A program made the position numbers and the translations under genes. The notes under the pieces were generated by a model, which was given only the letters and a program-made list of their open reading frames with translations, ran no database searches and was not told where the DNA came from. 64,000 bases of DNA from Dyadobacter koreensis (GTDB taxonomy: Bacteria > Bacteroidota > Bacteroidia > Cytophagales > Spirosomataceae): contig NZ_FNXY01000008.1 of the NCBI RefSeq assembly GCF_900108855.1, forward strand, positions 47,603 to 111,602. The letters are read 5' to 3'. Within the stretch, counting starts at the first letter, position 1. Each line of letters opens with the position of its first letter. Shown here piece after piece: positions 52,816-62,575 of the stretch.

Positions 52816-55581
52816 ATGAAAAGAAACTTTTACCTGTATCTGTTATTAATGGCTTTATTTTCTGCTACTTTGGCAAAAGCACAAACTTCCAAAATTTCCG
52901 GCCTGGTTCAGGATTTGGAAACAAAGCAACCACTGGCGGGAGCCTCCGTGGTTGCGAAGGGAAATATTGCCGGTACCATCACCAATGCCGCAGGTAATTT
53001 TGAAATAACAACTTCATCAACAACTTTAATTATTTCACTCGTAGGTTACGATCGCCAGGAGGTGAGAATTAACTCTAATTCATTCATCAATATTTCTCTC
53101 AAATCTTCGGCAGAAGAGTTAGATCAGGTCGTGATTTCGGCTTCACGCGTTGAAGAAAATATTCTTCGTTCGCCTGTCAGTATCGAGAAAATGGATATGC
53201 GCGGTGTTCAGCAGACGCCGTCAGCCAATTTTTATGACGGATTGGTGAATATGAAATCGCTGGATATGGTCACCAGCAGCCTGACTTACAAACAAATCAA
53301 TACCCGCGGATTTAATACAACTGGTAACGGTCGATTTTTACAACTCGTTGATGGTGTGGATAATCAGCCGGCTGGTTTGGGTTTCGCTATGGGGAATTTA
53401 TTCGGTCCGCATGATATTGACGTGGAAAGTGTCGAATTGATTCCAGGCGCGGCTTCGGCACTTTACGGTCCGGTTGCTTTTAACGGCATGTTATATACAA
53501 GAACAAAAAATCCTTTTGAGTATCAGGGATTAAGTGTTCAGACAAAATTTGGGGTAAACCACATCGGAGACGGCACGGATCTGGGTGCGAAACCGATGTA
53601 TGATATGGCCATTCGTTATGCAAAATCTTTTAATAACCGACTGGCCTTTAAGGTTAACGCCTCTTATTTGAAAGGAACGGATTGGTATGCTAATGATTAC
53701 ACAGATATCGACCCAAATACACCTGTTGAAAACAGAGGTCCGAATAATCCGGGCAAAAATTCTTTGAATATTTATGGAGATGAAGTTGCGCAAAGCCTTG
53801 TTGGGATTGGCCGCGTTTCCCGCACGGGTTATGAAGAGAAAGATCTTGCCAGTTATGGCGTATATAGTTTAAAACTTAATGGCGCGCTTCATTACAGAAT
53901 TACGGATAAAATCGAAGCGATTTATCAGGGGAATTTTAATCAGGGAACTGCGCAGTATACAGGTAGTAACCGGTTTGTGATCAATGATTTTAAGTTAATT
54001 CAACACCGGTTGGAATTAAAAGGAAGCAATTTTTACATTCGCGCTTATTCAAACCAAGAATTATCGACAAACTCCTACAACACCCGTGCGCTCGGACAGC
54101 AGATAAACCGGACCTGGGTTCAGGATTTGAATGGAACTACGGTGACGCCCGACAAGGCTGATGCAACCTGGTTTACAAGATACGCAGCGGCATTCAACGG
54201 AACGATCAGCGGTGTGACCGGAAAAGATAATAACGCGGCGAGAGCCTTTGCGGATCGCGGTCGGGTTTTGCCGGGAAGCCAGGAGTTTGATGCTGAAAAG
54301 GAAAGACTGATCAAAGTACGCGGACTTTCCGGTGCCGGGATTTTGAGTGAATGTAAATTGGAGCACATCGAAGGTATGTACGATTTCAGTTCGCTGCTTA
54401 AAATTTTCAATTTGCAGGTTGGCGGAAATTATCGAAAATATTACCTGAATACCGGCGGGACATTATTCGACGATAAGGATAAAAATCTGACCAATGATGA
54501 ATATGGTGCTTTCGCCCAAGCTTCAAAATCGTTGTTTAAAGAGCATTTGAAACTTACATTATCTGGTCGTTACGATAAAAACGAAAATTTCGATGGGCGG
54601 TTTACGCCACGCGCTTCCGCTGTTTATTCTGTTGGTGATCATAATTTCAGAGCTTCTTACCAAACTGGTTTCCGTAATCCCACAATTAGTGATCAGTACA
54701 TCAAATTGAATGTAGGGCCAATTATTATTCTTGGCGGAGCGCCATCCAATGCTCTTGGCCAGAATGCGTATGAGAATTCTTTTACCTCTGCATCGGTTTC
54801 GGCCTTTGGTTCTGCTTTTGGAAAAGAAGTGCAGCAAGGTGTGCCTTTCCCGCAAGCGGTTGCCAACAACAAGGATAAGCTCGTAAAGTCAGACGTTCCT
54901 TACATCAAGGCGGAACAAGTGAAAAGTTATGAGATTGGTTACAAGGGATTGTTTGGTAAAAAACTGCTTGTTGACCTGAATTATTATTATAGTCAGTATA
55001 CAGATTTTATTATCAATACGGTAGTCATTCGTCCCAATTCAAATGTTCTTGCGGCAGATGGATCTGTAAATGTGGCCGCTGCCGGCGATATCCCGGCCGG
55101 AAATATTCAGGCTTTTCAGTTATATACGAATGCAACGGATAAAGTTTCAATTCAGGGTGTAAGCGCAGGACTTACCTATTCCTTGCCGAAATCGTATCGG
55201 TTGAATGCAAATGCAACTTGGGCGAGCTTTAATATTCTGGACGCAAATCCTAATAATATTCCCGCTTTTAACACACCGGAGTGGAAGACAAATCTGGTAT
55301 TCAGTAATCCGAAAGTCACCGAAAATCTAGGGTTCAGCATTGCTTGGCATTGGCAGGATTCGTTCGATTGGTACGGCAGCTTTACGGAAATGCGTCCGGG
55401 TAAAATAAATGCTTACAATTTACTGGATGCGCAAATCAGCTATAAAATTCCTTCGCTGAAAACGATCGTCAAACTTGGTGCGGCAAACCTGACCAATAAA
55501 TATATCGTGCAGGCGTATGGTTCTCCGGCAGTCGGCGGGTTGTATTATGTAAGCTTGAATTTTGATCAAATATTCAGATAG
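52816..55581 (+). CDS. TonB-dependent receptor of the CMD locus
   Basis: 921 residues. Signal peptide (MKRNFYLYLLLMALFSATLAKAQ), carboxypeptidase-regulatory-like domain (about 28-108), plug (about 120-240, including GFNTTGNGRFLQLVDGVDNQ and VELIPGAASALYGPVAFNGMLYTRTKNPF), then a long beta-barrel ending GGLYYVSLNFDQIFR. No haem or siderophore motif was recognised, and no SusD-like partner is present, so glycan uptake is less likely. It lies between the two tandem CMD genes and an MFS transporter (16 bases), indicating uptake of the locus's small substrate. Confidence 0.92.
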   Translation: MKRNFYLYLLLMALFSATLAKAQTSKISGLVQDLETKQPLAGASVVAKGNIAGTITNAAGNFEITTSSTTLIISLVGYDRQEVRINSNSFINISLKSSAEELDQVVISASRVEENILRSPVSIEKMDMRGVQQTPSANFYDGLVNMKSLDMVTSSLTYKQINTRGFNTTGNGRFLQLVDGVDNQPAGLGFAMGNLFGPHDIDVESVELIPGAASALYGPVAFNGMLYTRTKNPFEYQGLSVQTKFGVNHIGDGTDLGAKPMYDMAIRYAKSFNNRLAFKVNASYLKGTDWYANDYTDIDPNTPVENRGPNNPGKNSLNIYGDEVAQSLVGIGRVSRTGYEEKDLASYGVYSLKLNGALHYRITDKIEAIYQGNFNQGTAQYTGSNRFVINDFKLIQHRLELKGSNFYIRAYSNQELSTNSYNTRALGQQINRTWVQDLNGTTVTPDKADATWFTRYAAAFNGTISGVTGKDNNAARAFADRGRVLPGSQEFDAEKERLIKVRGLSGAGILSECKLEHIEGMYDFSSLLKIFNLQVGGNYRKYYLNTGGTLFDDKDKNLTNDEYGAFAQASKSLFKEHLKLTLSGRYDKNENFDGRFTPRASAVYSVGDHNFRASYQTGFRNPTISDQYIKLNVGPIIILGGAPSNALGQNAYENSFTSASVSAFGSAFGKEVQQGVPFPQAVANNKDKLVKSDVPYIKAEQVKSYEIGYKGLFGKKLLVDLNYYYSQYTDFIINTVVIRPNSNVLAADGSVNVAAAGDIPAGNIQAFQLYTNATDKVSIQGVSAGLTYSLPKSYRLNANATWASFNILDANPNNIPAFNTPEWKTNLVFSNPKVTENLGFSIAWHWQDSFDWYGSFTEMRPGKINAYNLLDAQISYKIPSLKTIVKLGAANLTNKYIVQAYGSPAVGGLYYVSLNFDQIFR

Positions 55582-55597
55582 GTTTATAAAAATATTT

Positions 55598-56848
55598 ATG
55601 GAAACCCTGGAATTACAAGAAGCAAAAAGTGCTGTACTAGCCAGAAGCCGGATCGCATTCGGTTTGTGTATGGTCAGTTATATTCTCAGCGGCACGATGT
55701 CAACTTTGATGTCGGTTTATTTGCCCGTTGCCATTCCGGATCTTTTAAACAGAAGCGTTTCAGAGGCGGAATTAGGAGAAATCGGTGCTTATGTGAATGC
55801 GACTTTTTTGTACGGGTGGATGTCAGGAGGATTACTATTTGGTCTGATTAGTGATAAAATCGGAAGGGTGAAAACGCTCGCCTTAGTGACAGGATTGTCG
55901 GGCGTAGGGACTTGCCTCGTCGTATTTGTGCCGGACTGGTATGTCTTAATGGGACTTCGGTTTTTAACAGGAATGGGCGTGGGCGGAGTATTGCTGGTAT
56001 CGACCGTTTATATTTCCGAAATATGGGAAAAACGGACTCGCCCGGTAATGCTGGGAATTCTTGCAGTTTCCTTTCCAATTGGTATTGTCGCCACGGGAAG
56101 TTTAAACATACTTTTTGCTGAATGGAGACCGGCATTTGGACTGGGTATTATTCCAATTGCGGTTGCAATTTTGATCTTGTTTCTAACGGACGAATCAAAA
56201 TCCTGGCAGTCAACCAAAACGCAAACTTCCCAAAATCCTGAAAGTATATTTGACAAAATGAACAGGCCAAATCTGATTGCCGGCTCAGTGATTTTTGGTT
56301 CTGTTCTGATAGGGCTTTGGGGTATCTTTTCCTGGTTGCCAACTTGGGTTCAAACTTTGCTTGCCGCTGGTGAAGACGGGCAGAGACAACGCGGGCTGAC
56401 GATGGTCCTTCTGGGATTAGGCGGCATAACCGGTGGAATTCTGTCTGGTTTTTTGATCCGCAACTTTGGAAGCAGAAAAACTTTAATGATGACCTTTTCC
56501 GGTTGTATCATCATGTGCGGGATTTTATTCATTACCAATCACACGTTCGGTACCATTGTATACGTGGAAACAGCAGCGCTGTCTCTTTTTTTTGGGATTA
56601 GCCAGGGTGCTCTGTCAAGTTATATTCCTGAATTATTTCCGGTTGTCATCAGGGCAACGGCAACAGGCTTTTGTTTTAATATCGGTCGCTTTTTTACCGC
56701 AACTGCTGTCTTTTTTATCGGTGCGTTGGTCGCTACACTTGGTGGGTTTGGTAACGCGTTAATGGTTTTTTCGATACCATTTCTGATTGCCTTAACAGCC
56801 ACCTGGTTCAGCAGAGACACGGATAAAACTATAAAGAATTTATCATAG
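55598..56848 (+). CDS. MFS transporter (aromatic-acid/metabolite symporter-like)
   Basis: 416 residues from the ATG at 55598; earlier in-frame codons overlap the TonB receptor. Twelve helices are expected. The motif between TM2 and TM3 is GLISDKIGRVKT, the family A-motif, and GMGVGGVLLVSTVYISEIWEKRTRP resembles sugar- or aromatic-acid-type symporters. It probably carries into or out of the cytoplasm what the TonB receptor brings into the periplasm. A terminator hairpin follows. Confidence 0.9.
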   Translation: METLELQEAKSAVLARSRIAFGLCMVSYILSGTMSTLMSVYLPVAIPDLLNRSVSEAELGEIGAYVNATFLYGWMSGGLLFGLISDKIGRVKTLALVTGLSGVGTCLVVFVPDWYVLMGLRFLTGMGVGGVLLVSTVYISEIWEKRTRPVMLGILAVSFPIGIVATGSLNILFAEWRPAFGLGIIPIAVAILILFLTDESKSWQSTKTQTSQNPESIFDKMNRPNLIAGSVIFGSVLIGLWGIFSWLPTWVQTLLAAGEDGQRQRGLTMVLLGLGGITGGILSGFLIRNFGSRKTLMMTFSGCIIMCGILFITNHTFGTIVYVETAALSLFFGISQGALSSYIPELFPVVIRATATGFCFNIGRFFTATAVFFIGALVATLGGFGNALMVFSIPFLIALTATWFSRDTDKTIKNLS

Positions 56849-56864
56849 GTTAATTAATTCAAGC

Positions 56865-56894
56865 AAACGGACTTGTCATTTGACGAGTCCGTTT
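56865..56894 (+). terminator. Terminator after the MFS gene
   Basis: Arms 56865-56878 and 56881-56894 pair over 14 bases with one G-U mismatch and a two-base loop, followed by a short T-rich run. It partly separates the MFS and DUF3179 genes. Confidence 0.65.
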
Positions 56895-56932
56895 CTCTAA
56901 AATTATGAAACTTGTGGATATCAACATTTCAA

Positions 56933-58081
56933 ATGAAAAAATATTTTTACATCGGTATTATCGGCTTTATTCTTTTTGAAATAGCCAAAGTTTATTTCAT
57001 TATGCCCATGCCGGGAAGTCAGCGAATGAACAGTATCGACCTCGCTTACTTTCTACATACATGGCGATGGACGTTCAGGATTTTGTTTATGTTACTCATT
57101 TTGCTGGGCTCTGCGTCTGTTCTTAAGACCAGAAAAAAATGGTTGCCGGCTTTGATGATATTGCTGGTCGCGGGAGTGGCCTACGCTGCTAATTTTGAAA
57201 TGGCGGCAGATACCATGTTTTACCAACCGAAAATGCTATTGCTAAAAAACGCCAGCGATAATAAGGTTGAAAAAGACCGATTAGTCATCGGCGTCGAAGA
57301 AAATGGCGAGGCAAAGGCATATCCAATTCAGTTTATAGGTTACCATCATCAGGTCCAGGATCAATTGAATGGGAAGCCGATCATTGTCACTTATTGCACC
57401 GTTTGCAGGACGGGAAGAGTTTTTGAGCCAATTGTAAATAATCAGCCAGATGAATTTCGATTAGTCGGAATGGATCACTTCAACGCCATGTTTGAAGATG
57501 GGAAAACACATAGCTGGTGGAGGCAGGCAAATGGCGAAGCCATTGCCGGTCCATTAAAAGGACGAACATTACCGGAGGTACGAAGCACACAAACATCTTT
57601 GGGCGAATGGCTGAAACTTCACCCAAACAGCCAGATTATGCAGCCTGATCCTGCTTTTCAAATGAAATATGATTCCATGAGTAAGTACGAAAGTGGGAAA
57701 GGAAAGTCTACGCTGACGAAAACAGATTCTCTTTCCTGGAAAGAAAAATCGTGGGTGGTTGGAATTCAGATTAATACAGATAGTAAGGCTTTCGACTGGA
57801 ACCGTTTAAAAAAAGAAAGAGTCATCAATAGCGAAGTCGGTGATACTCCGACAGTACTGGTTTTGGCAGCAGATGACAAAAGTTTCTTTGCTTTCCAACG
57901 ATCTTCGAAACAAGAGATTTTCACAATGAGAAACGACACACTGTTTAGCGCAGACAAACGATATAACTTACTTGGGAAAAACATTTCAACTGATTCTTCA
58001 AACAATTTAAAACCTGTAAACGCCTACCAGGAATTCTGGCATAGCTGGCAGACTTTTCACCCCAAAACAGAGAAGTATTAA
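56933..58081 (+). CDS. DUF3179 membrane-anchored protein
   Basis: 382 residues from ATG 56933. Two to three N-terminal hydrophobic helices (about 4-22, 37-60, 68-85), then a DUF3179 domain: VIGVEENGEAKAYPIQFIGYHHQVQD, a CxxC in VTYCTVCRTGRVFEP (about residues 155-165), and THSWWRQANGEAI. The Cys pair could be redox or metal-binding. The function of DUF3179 is unknown. It lies between the MFS and the third CMD gene; a terminator on each side suggests separate expression. Confidence 0.85.
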   Translation: MKKYFYIGIIGFILFEIAKVYFIMPMPGSQRMNSIDLAYFLHTWRWTFRILFMLLILLGSASVLKTRKKWLPALMILLVAGVAYAANFEMAADTMFYQPKMLLLKNASDNKVEKDRLVIGVEENGEAKAYPIQFIGYHHQVQDQLNGKPIIVTYCTVCRTGRVFEPIVNNQPDEFRLVGMDHFNAMFEDGKTHSWWRQANGEAIAGPLKGRTLPEVRSTQTSLGEWLKLHPNSQIMQPDPAFQMKYDSMSKYESGKGKSTLTKTDSLSWKEKSWVVGIQINTDSKAFDWNRLKKERVINSEVGDTPTVLVLAADDKSFFAFQRSSKQEIFTMRNDTLFSADKRYNLLGKNISTDSSNNLKPVNAYQEFWHSWQTFHPKTEKY

Positions 58082-58112
58082 AAATAAAATTTATTAGCCA
58101 TGACTTTTTAAC

Positions 58113-58138
58113 TCGGTCGCCTGTTTTCGGGCGGCCGA
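58113..58138 (+). terminator. Weak hairpin after the DUF3179 gene
   Basis: TCGGTCGC (58113-58120) and GCGGCCGA (58131-58138) pair with one G-U, followed by AATTTTAC. A weak terminator or leader hairpin 33 bases before the third CMD gene. Confidence 0.45.
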
Positions 58139-58171
58139 AATTTTACTTTCATTATCAACTTTCTTTAAAAA

Positions 58172-58741
58172 ATGGCATACATCCAAATTCCGGAAGAAGA
58201 GCAGTTACCTGGTATTCGCGGTCTGATGGCTTTCCGTCCGGAAACTGCCAAACATTTAAATGAACTGGCTGAGGCCTTATTGAGGAAAACTGATAACGAT
58301 TTGTCCAAAGGTGATCGGGAGTTGATAGCCACTTATGTATCGTATCTTAACGATTGTTTATTTTGCCAAAGTATACACGGAGCCGCAGCGCAATGTTATT
58401 TGGAAGATGATGGAACTTTGATAAATCAGGTTAAGCAGCATTATGATAATGCTCCGATTTCTGATAAAATGAAAAGTTTACTGTCTATTGCGGCAAGCGT
58501 TCAAAAAGGCGGAAAGTTTGTCATGCCGGAACAAATTGAAATGGCAAGAAATCACGAAGCCACAGATTCTGAGATACACGACACAGTTTTGATCGCAGCA
58601 GCATTTTGCATGTTTAATCGCTACGTGGATGGTCTGGGAACCTGGGCTTCTAAGGATCCGGAAAGTTACATTCCGAGAGGAAAGAGGATTGTGGAAGAAG
58701 GGTATGCGGCTTATGATCCGATGAAGAGTTTGGTAAAATAA
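58172..58741 (+). CDS. Carboxymuconolactone decarboxylase/AhpD-like protein 3
   Basis: 189 residues, close paralogue of CMD protein 1: opens YIQIPEEEQLPGIRGLMAFRPETAKHLNEL, with Glu in GDRELIATYV and motif CLFCQSIH, then AAAFCMFNRYVDGLGTW. The RPETAK block at the N-terminus and the FCMFNRYVDGLGTW block are shared with copy 1, showing that copies 1 and 3 are closer than either is to 2. Its separate position suggests duplication and independent regulation. Confidence 0.88.
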   Translation: MAYIQIPEEEQLPGIRGLMAFRPETAKHLNELAEALLRKTDNDLSKGDRELIATYVSYLNDCLFCQSIHGAAAQCYLEDDGTLINQVKQHYDNAPISDKMKSLLSIAASVQKGGKFVMPEQIEMARNHEATDSEIHDTVLIAAAFCMFNRYVDGLGTWASKDPESYIPRGKRIVEEGYAAYDPMKSLVK

Positions 58742-58873
58742 AATGCTGGTTTACAGGCAAATCGATAGGGTTAATTTTAAGGAAAAATTATATTCCGATT
58801 AATATTGGCAGCGGATTATCAAGATGTCCGTTTTTACGGCGAACTTTGGTGAACAACTGTTCGTTCTACATAC

Positions 58874-59872
58874 ATGAAAATCCTTATTACCGGAGCCACA
58901 GGTTTAGTTGGAAGCACCGTTGCAAGACAACTTTTGGCAGAAAATCATACTGTTTTTGCACTTGTTCGTTCAGGTTCCGACAGAAGTCTTCTCGATGATA
59001 TTGAAAAAAATATCCAATGGATTGAAGGTGATATATTGGATATCAAGTCATTAGAGGAAGCGATGGAGCAGGTTGAATATGTGGTCCATACCGCTGCGGT
59101 TGTTTCCTTTATTCCCAAAGACCGGAAAATGATGTACAAAGTCAACATGGAAGGCACTGCCAATGTTGTCAATGTTTGTCTGAAATCGGATATAAAAAAA
59201 CTCTGTCATGTGAGCAGTATTGCTGCACTAGGCCGACCTGATTCCAGAAAAATCATTGACGGCCAGGACATGGTTATTGACGAGGAACAGCGCTGGGAAG
59301 AATCTCCCGAAAACTCCGAATATGCAAAATCGAAGTACCTGGCGGAACTGGAAGTGTGGCGGGGTATCGAAGAGGGATTGAACGCTGTGATTGTAAATCC
59401 GACGTTAATTCTTGGTGAGGGTGACTGGTCCAAAAGCAGCACTCAGATTTTCAGATATGTTTACCAGGAAAAACCATTTTATACCGAAGGTATTGCGAAT
59501 TATGTTGATGTCCAGGACGTGGCAAAGGCTGTCGTTCAATTACTTTCGTCGGATATCACAGGAGAAAGATTTTTGTTGAATGCGGGGAGCATTTCCTATC
59601 AATCTTTGTTTAATAGTATTGCCGACTCGATGGGCAAAAAACGACCTTCTTTCAAAGTTGGTCCGGGATTAGCAGGTGTAATCTGGAGGGTCGAAGCTAT
59701 ACGTACCTGGTTAATGGGTACGAAGCCGCTGATCACAAAAGAGACTGCACAATCGAGTGCGAGGCGATTCCGTTATAACAACGGAAAAATAAAAAAAGCA
59801 ATCGGGTTTGAGTTTCAGCCTATTGAAAAAACGATCGCTCGGGTGAGTGAAAGTTTAATTGGCAAGATTTGA
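58874..59872 (+). CDS. NAD(P)-dependent epimerase/dehydratase (extended SDR)
   Basis: 332 residues. Rossmann motif GATGLVGSTV near residue 7; VVHTAAVVSFIP near 75, catalytic Ser in HVSSIAALGRP, and Tyr-Lys in EYAKSKYLAELEVW. It is of the dihydroflavonol-4-reductase-like group, acting on a nucleotide sugar or small carbonyl substrate. Alone in its gap; the C-terminus ends IARVSESLIGKI. Not obviously part of the CMD block, from which it is 132 bases away on the same strand. Confidence 0.92.
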   Translation: MKILITGATGLVGSTVARQLLAENHTVFALVRSGSDRSLLDDIEKNIQWIEGDILDIKSLEEAMEQVEYVVHTAAVVSFIPKDRKMMYKVNMEGTANVVNVCLKSDIKKLCHVSSIAALGRPDSRKIIDGQDMVIDEEQRWEESPENSEYAKSKYLAELEVWRGIEEGLNAVIVNPTLILGEGDWSKSSTQIFRYVYQEKPFYTEGIANYVDVQDVAKAVVQLLSSDITGERFLLNAGSISYQSLFNSIADSMGKKRPSFKVGPGLAGVIWRVEAIRTWLMGTKPLITKETAQSSARRFRYNNGKIKKAIGFEFQPIEKTIARVSESLIGKI

Positions 59873-59950
59873 ATAGACCGGATTTATTTTTAACTTTCTT
59901 TTATTATAGTTAGTGGTAAATTTACCCTCAACTCTAACCTACTGATTCGT

Positions 59951-61357
59951 ATGATGGAGAAAAACTTCGGGGAAAGAAAAGATTACATGAAAGAAACATT
60001 GCTCAGGTTTGAAAGAATGTTGAAAACCAATGAGTCAGAGTTTTTCGATTTGGATACATACGAGAAAGTAACGGAGTATTATTTGGAAAAAGGGGATTGG
60101 GACAAGGCTTATCAGGCTTGCGAGTTAGGTTTGGCAGATTTTCCATATTCACTTGATTTATTGCTTAACAAAGTTCAGCTTCATGCCAATCGCGGCGAAC
60201 ATGACCTGGCAATGGAAATATTGGAGCGCGCCTCTCTTTTTCATCCCGGAGACGTTGAAATTTCTTTTATGCAGGTTGGAATTGCCAATATGATGGGGGA
60301 ATATGAAGAGGCCATTTCGATTCTGGAAGGTTTGCTGAACAAGGTAGAAGACAAAGATGAAATCTATTTTCAGATCGGTCAGACTTACCAGAATTGGGGT
60401 AAATATGATGATGCAATTTTAAATTACAAGCTTTCGCTGCGCAATAATCTGAATAATGAAAGTGCTTTATACGAGCTCGCACATTGTCTGGATTTGATTG
60501 GCGAGCTGGAAAGTCATCTTGCTTATTATCACGAGTTAGTAGATCGCGATCCGTTTTCGCATCATGCCTGGTATAACCTGGGGATCGCGTTCAGCAAACT
60601 TGAACGCTTTGAGGATGCGGTGAATGCGTACGAATATGCCACGCTCGTAAAGGACGATTTTGCATCTGCCTTTTTTCAGCTTGGAAATTCATACATGAGC
60701 CTGGAACAATATGAGCAGGCGAAAATTCAATATCTCAGGGCGATTGAGCTGGAAGGCAAACAGACAGAAACGTGCTGCTGTCTGGGAACTTGTTATGAGA
60801 AACTTGGTGAGTTTGAAACAGCAATAAAATATTACCGCGAGGCTGTAAAACTGGATAGTCAGTGGGATGATGGCTGGTATGGTCTGGGAATCTGTTTCAG
60901 CGAGCTTGGACGCTGGTATGAGGCAGTGGGTTTTTTAAGAAAGGCAATTCAGATCACAGAATTAAATCCTGATTACTGGCTGGCTTTGGCGGAAACCGAA
61001 TTCCGTGTTGGAAATGTAATTTCTGCGTTTGAAGCGTTTGAAAAAGCGGCGGAAATTGAACCATCAAATCCCGATATCTGGCTTAAATGGTCCTTCGTTC
61101 TTTTTGAACAAGGAAATTATCCCCGTGCTTGCGACCTTTTACAGGCTGCGATTGATGAGATGCCGGAAGAAGCGGATCTATATTATCGTATGGCGGTTTA
61201 TCAGATTCATTCCGGAGATTACCGCGAGGCTTTGGTTAATCTTGAAGTTGCTTTGACGCTTGATTACGATGCTCATTTACAGTTGTTTGACTTTTTTCCT
61301 GAACTGGAAAAACAAAAAGCATTGTTCCGGATTATCGAGCAGTACCGCGAAAAGTAG
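59951..61357 (+). CDS. Tetratricopeptide-repeat protein
   Basis: 468 residues consisting almost entirely of TPR units of about 34 residues (for example AWYNLGIAFSKLERFEDAVNAYEYA, DGWYGLGICFSELGRWYEAVGFLRKA). About twelve repeats span residues 30-465. Cytosolic: no signal peptide or transmembrane segment. Such scaffold proteins mediate protein-protein interactions; the partner is unknown. A hairpin that overlaps the end of the convergent glycosyltransferase follows. Confidence 0.93.
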   Translation: MMEKNFGERKDYMKETLLRFERMLKTNESEFFDLDTYEKVTEYYLEKGDWDKAYQACELGLADFPYSLDLLLNKVQLHANRGEHDLAMEILERASLFHPGDVEISFMQVGIANMMGEYEEAISILEGLLNKVEDKDEIYFQIGQTYQNWGKYDDAILNYKLSLRNNLNNESALYELAHCLDLIGELESHLAYYHELVDRDPFSHHAWYNLGIAFSKLERFEDAVNAYEYATLVKDDFASAFFQLGNSYMSLEQYEQAKIQYLRAIELEGKQTETCCCLGTCYEKLGEFETAIKYYREAVKLDSQWDDGWYGLGICFSELGRWYEAVGFLRKAIQITELNPDYWLALAETEFRVGNVISAFEAFEKAAEIEPSNPDIWLKWSFVLFEQGNYPRACDLLQAAIDEMPEEADLYYRMAVYQIHSGDYREALVNLEVALTLDYDAHLQLFDFFPELEKQKALFRIIEQYREK

Positions 61358-61377
61358 TATTGGATTATAAAAGATAG

Positions 61378-61419
61378 ACAGTTTCCTGAATCTACTGAGG
61401 TAGAACTTCAAGAAACTGT
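61378..61419 (+). terminator. Hairpin terminator after the TPR gene
   Basis: Arms 61378-61390 and 61407-61419 pair with one mismatch and a TCTGTTTTT tail on the plus strand. The 3' arm overlaps the end of the convergent glycosyltransferase gene. Confidence 0.6.
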
Positions 61420-62390
61420 TCTGTTTTTATATCCACTGCACATTTAAAATGACCTTGCGGACAAGCCTTATACCCATGAAGTCCACAGGGACGGCAGGTC
61501 AATTTCTCCAAAACCTCAACAATATGTGAATTGTCAGACAGGGGGCCGAAGCCAAATTCCGGAACTGTTGAGCAATAAACAGCTGTCACAGAAGCATTCA
61601 CGGATGAGCTGATATGCATCGGTGCAGAATCGTTGACAAAATTCATGACCGAAGATTTCATCAAAGCGGCAGATTGCAGAAATGATAGTTTTCCGCAGAA
61701 GTTCTGGACGTTTTCTTTTGATAGGAATTGATCCTGAATAGTCCTCGCTAGTTCATTATCCCCTGGCCCGCCGAGAAGAAAAATCTGATATCGATCTACA
61801 AGTTGACTGATAAGCTTAATCCAGCCTTCCGCAGGATATTGTTTTGTAAACCAAACAGAGGCCGGCGCAATACAGATATAAGATTTTGATTGATATGGTT
61901 TTACAAAATTGAAATCATCTGGCGAAGGATACAACCTCGGTTTTAGAAGTTTACCTGCGATCTCATTTTTTACCAGTTCGAAATTGCGGGTTGTTTCATG
62001 GATTCCGTTTTCAATTCTATGTGGAAATTTATTGGTAAAAAGAAAAGAAAATGGATTCTTATCAAAACCAGTAGTCTTTGGAGCCTTTGAAAACGCCGTC
62101 AGCATACCAGTTCCGCCAAACCTTTGTAAATTGATAACCCAGTCGTATTCCGATTTTCTGATTTGTTTTAATAACTGGAAAAGGCTTTTGAACTTGCCTT
62201 CTTTCTTTTTCCAGATCAGCACCTCGTTTAAATAGGGATGATTTTCAAAAAGACCTTCGTTTCCTTTCCTAACCAGAAAATCGATTTTGGCATCCGGCAA
62301 ACCCTGATGAAGGTTCTCCAATAACGAGGTCGCAAGAATTACGTCGCCGATAAAGGCAGTTTGAATAACGAGTATGCGCCTGGGAATCAT
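61392..62390 (-). CDS. Glycosyltransferase family 9 (ADP-heptose:LPS heptosyltransferase-like)
   Basis: 332 residues. GT-B fold of the WaaF/WaaC family: RRILVIQTAFIGDVILATSLLENLHQGLP at the start, the FVNDSAPMHISSSVNASVTAVYCSTVPEFGFGPL block near 240-275, and a Cys-rich C-terminus (CRPCGLHGYKACPQGHFKC). It likely transfers heptose or a related sugar to lipid A core in the inner membrane cytosolic face. Divergent from the M16 peptidase, 185 bases away. Confidence 0.93.
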   Translation of the reverse strand: MIPRRILVIQTAFIGDVILATSLLENLHQGLPDAKIDFLVRKGNEGLFENHPYLNEVLIWKKKEGKFKSLFQLLKQIRKSEYDWVINLQRFGGTGMLTAFSKAPKTTGFDKNPFSFLFTNKFPHRIENGIHETTRNFELVKNEIAGKLLKPRLYPSPDDFNFVKPYQSKSYICIAPASVWFTKQYPAEGWIKLISQLVDRYQIFLLGGPGDNELARTIQDQFLSKENVQNFCGKLSFLQSAALMKSSVMNFVNDSAPMHISSSVNASVTAVYCSTVPEFGFGPLSDNSHIVEVLEKLTCRPCGLHGYKACPQGHFKCAVDIKTEQFLEVLPQ

Positions 62391-62575
62391 ATTCTTGGAG
62401 TCAGAAATTAAATTATTTAGCTAAAATTAATAAGTAATTGATTTTCAATATTTTATTTCTTTTTTAGAAGAAGGCTTTTTGCCGACGGGTCTAAAAAAAA
62501 TGTCTTTCAAACAAAAGTCTGTAATTTTGCAGACATCACCGAAAATTATTGACAGGTAATTTGTGTTCATAAGGA

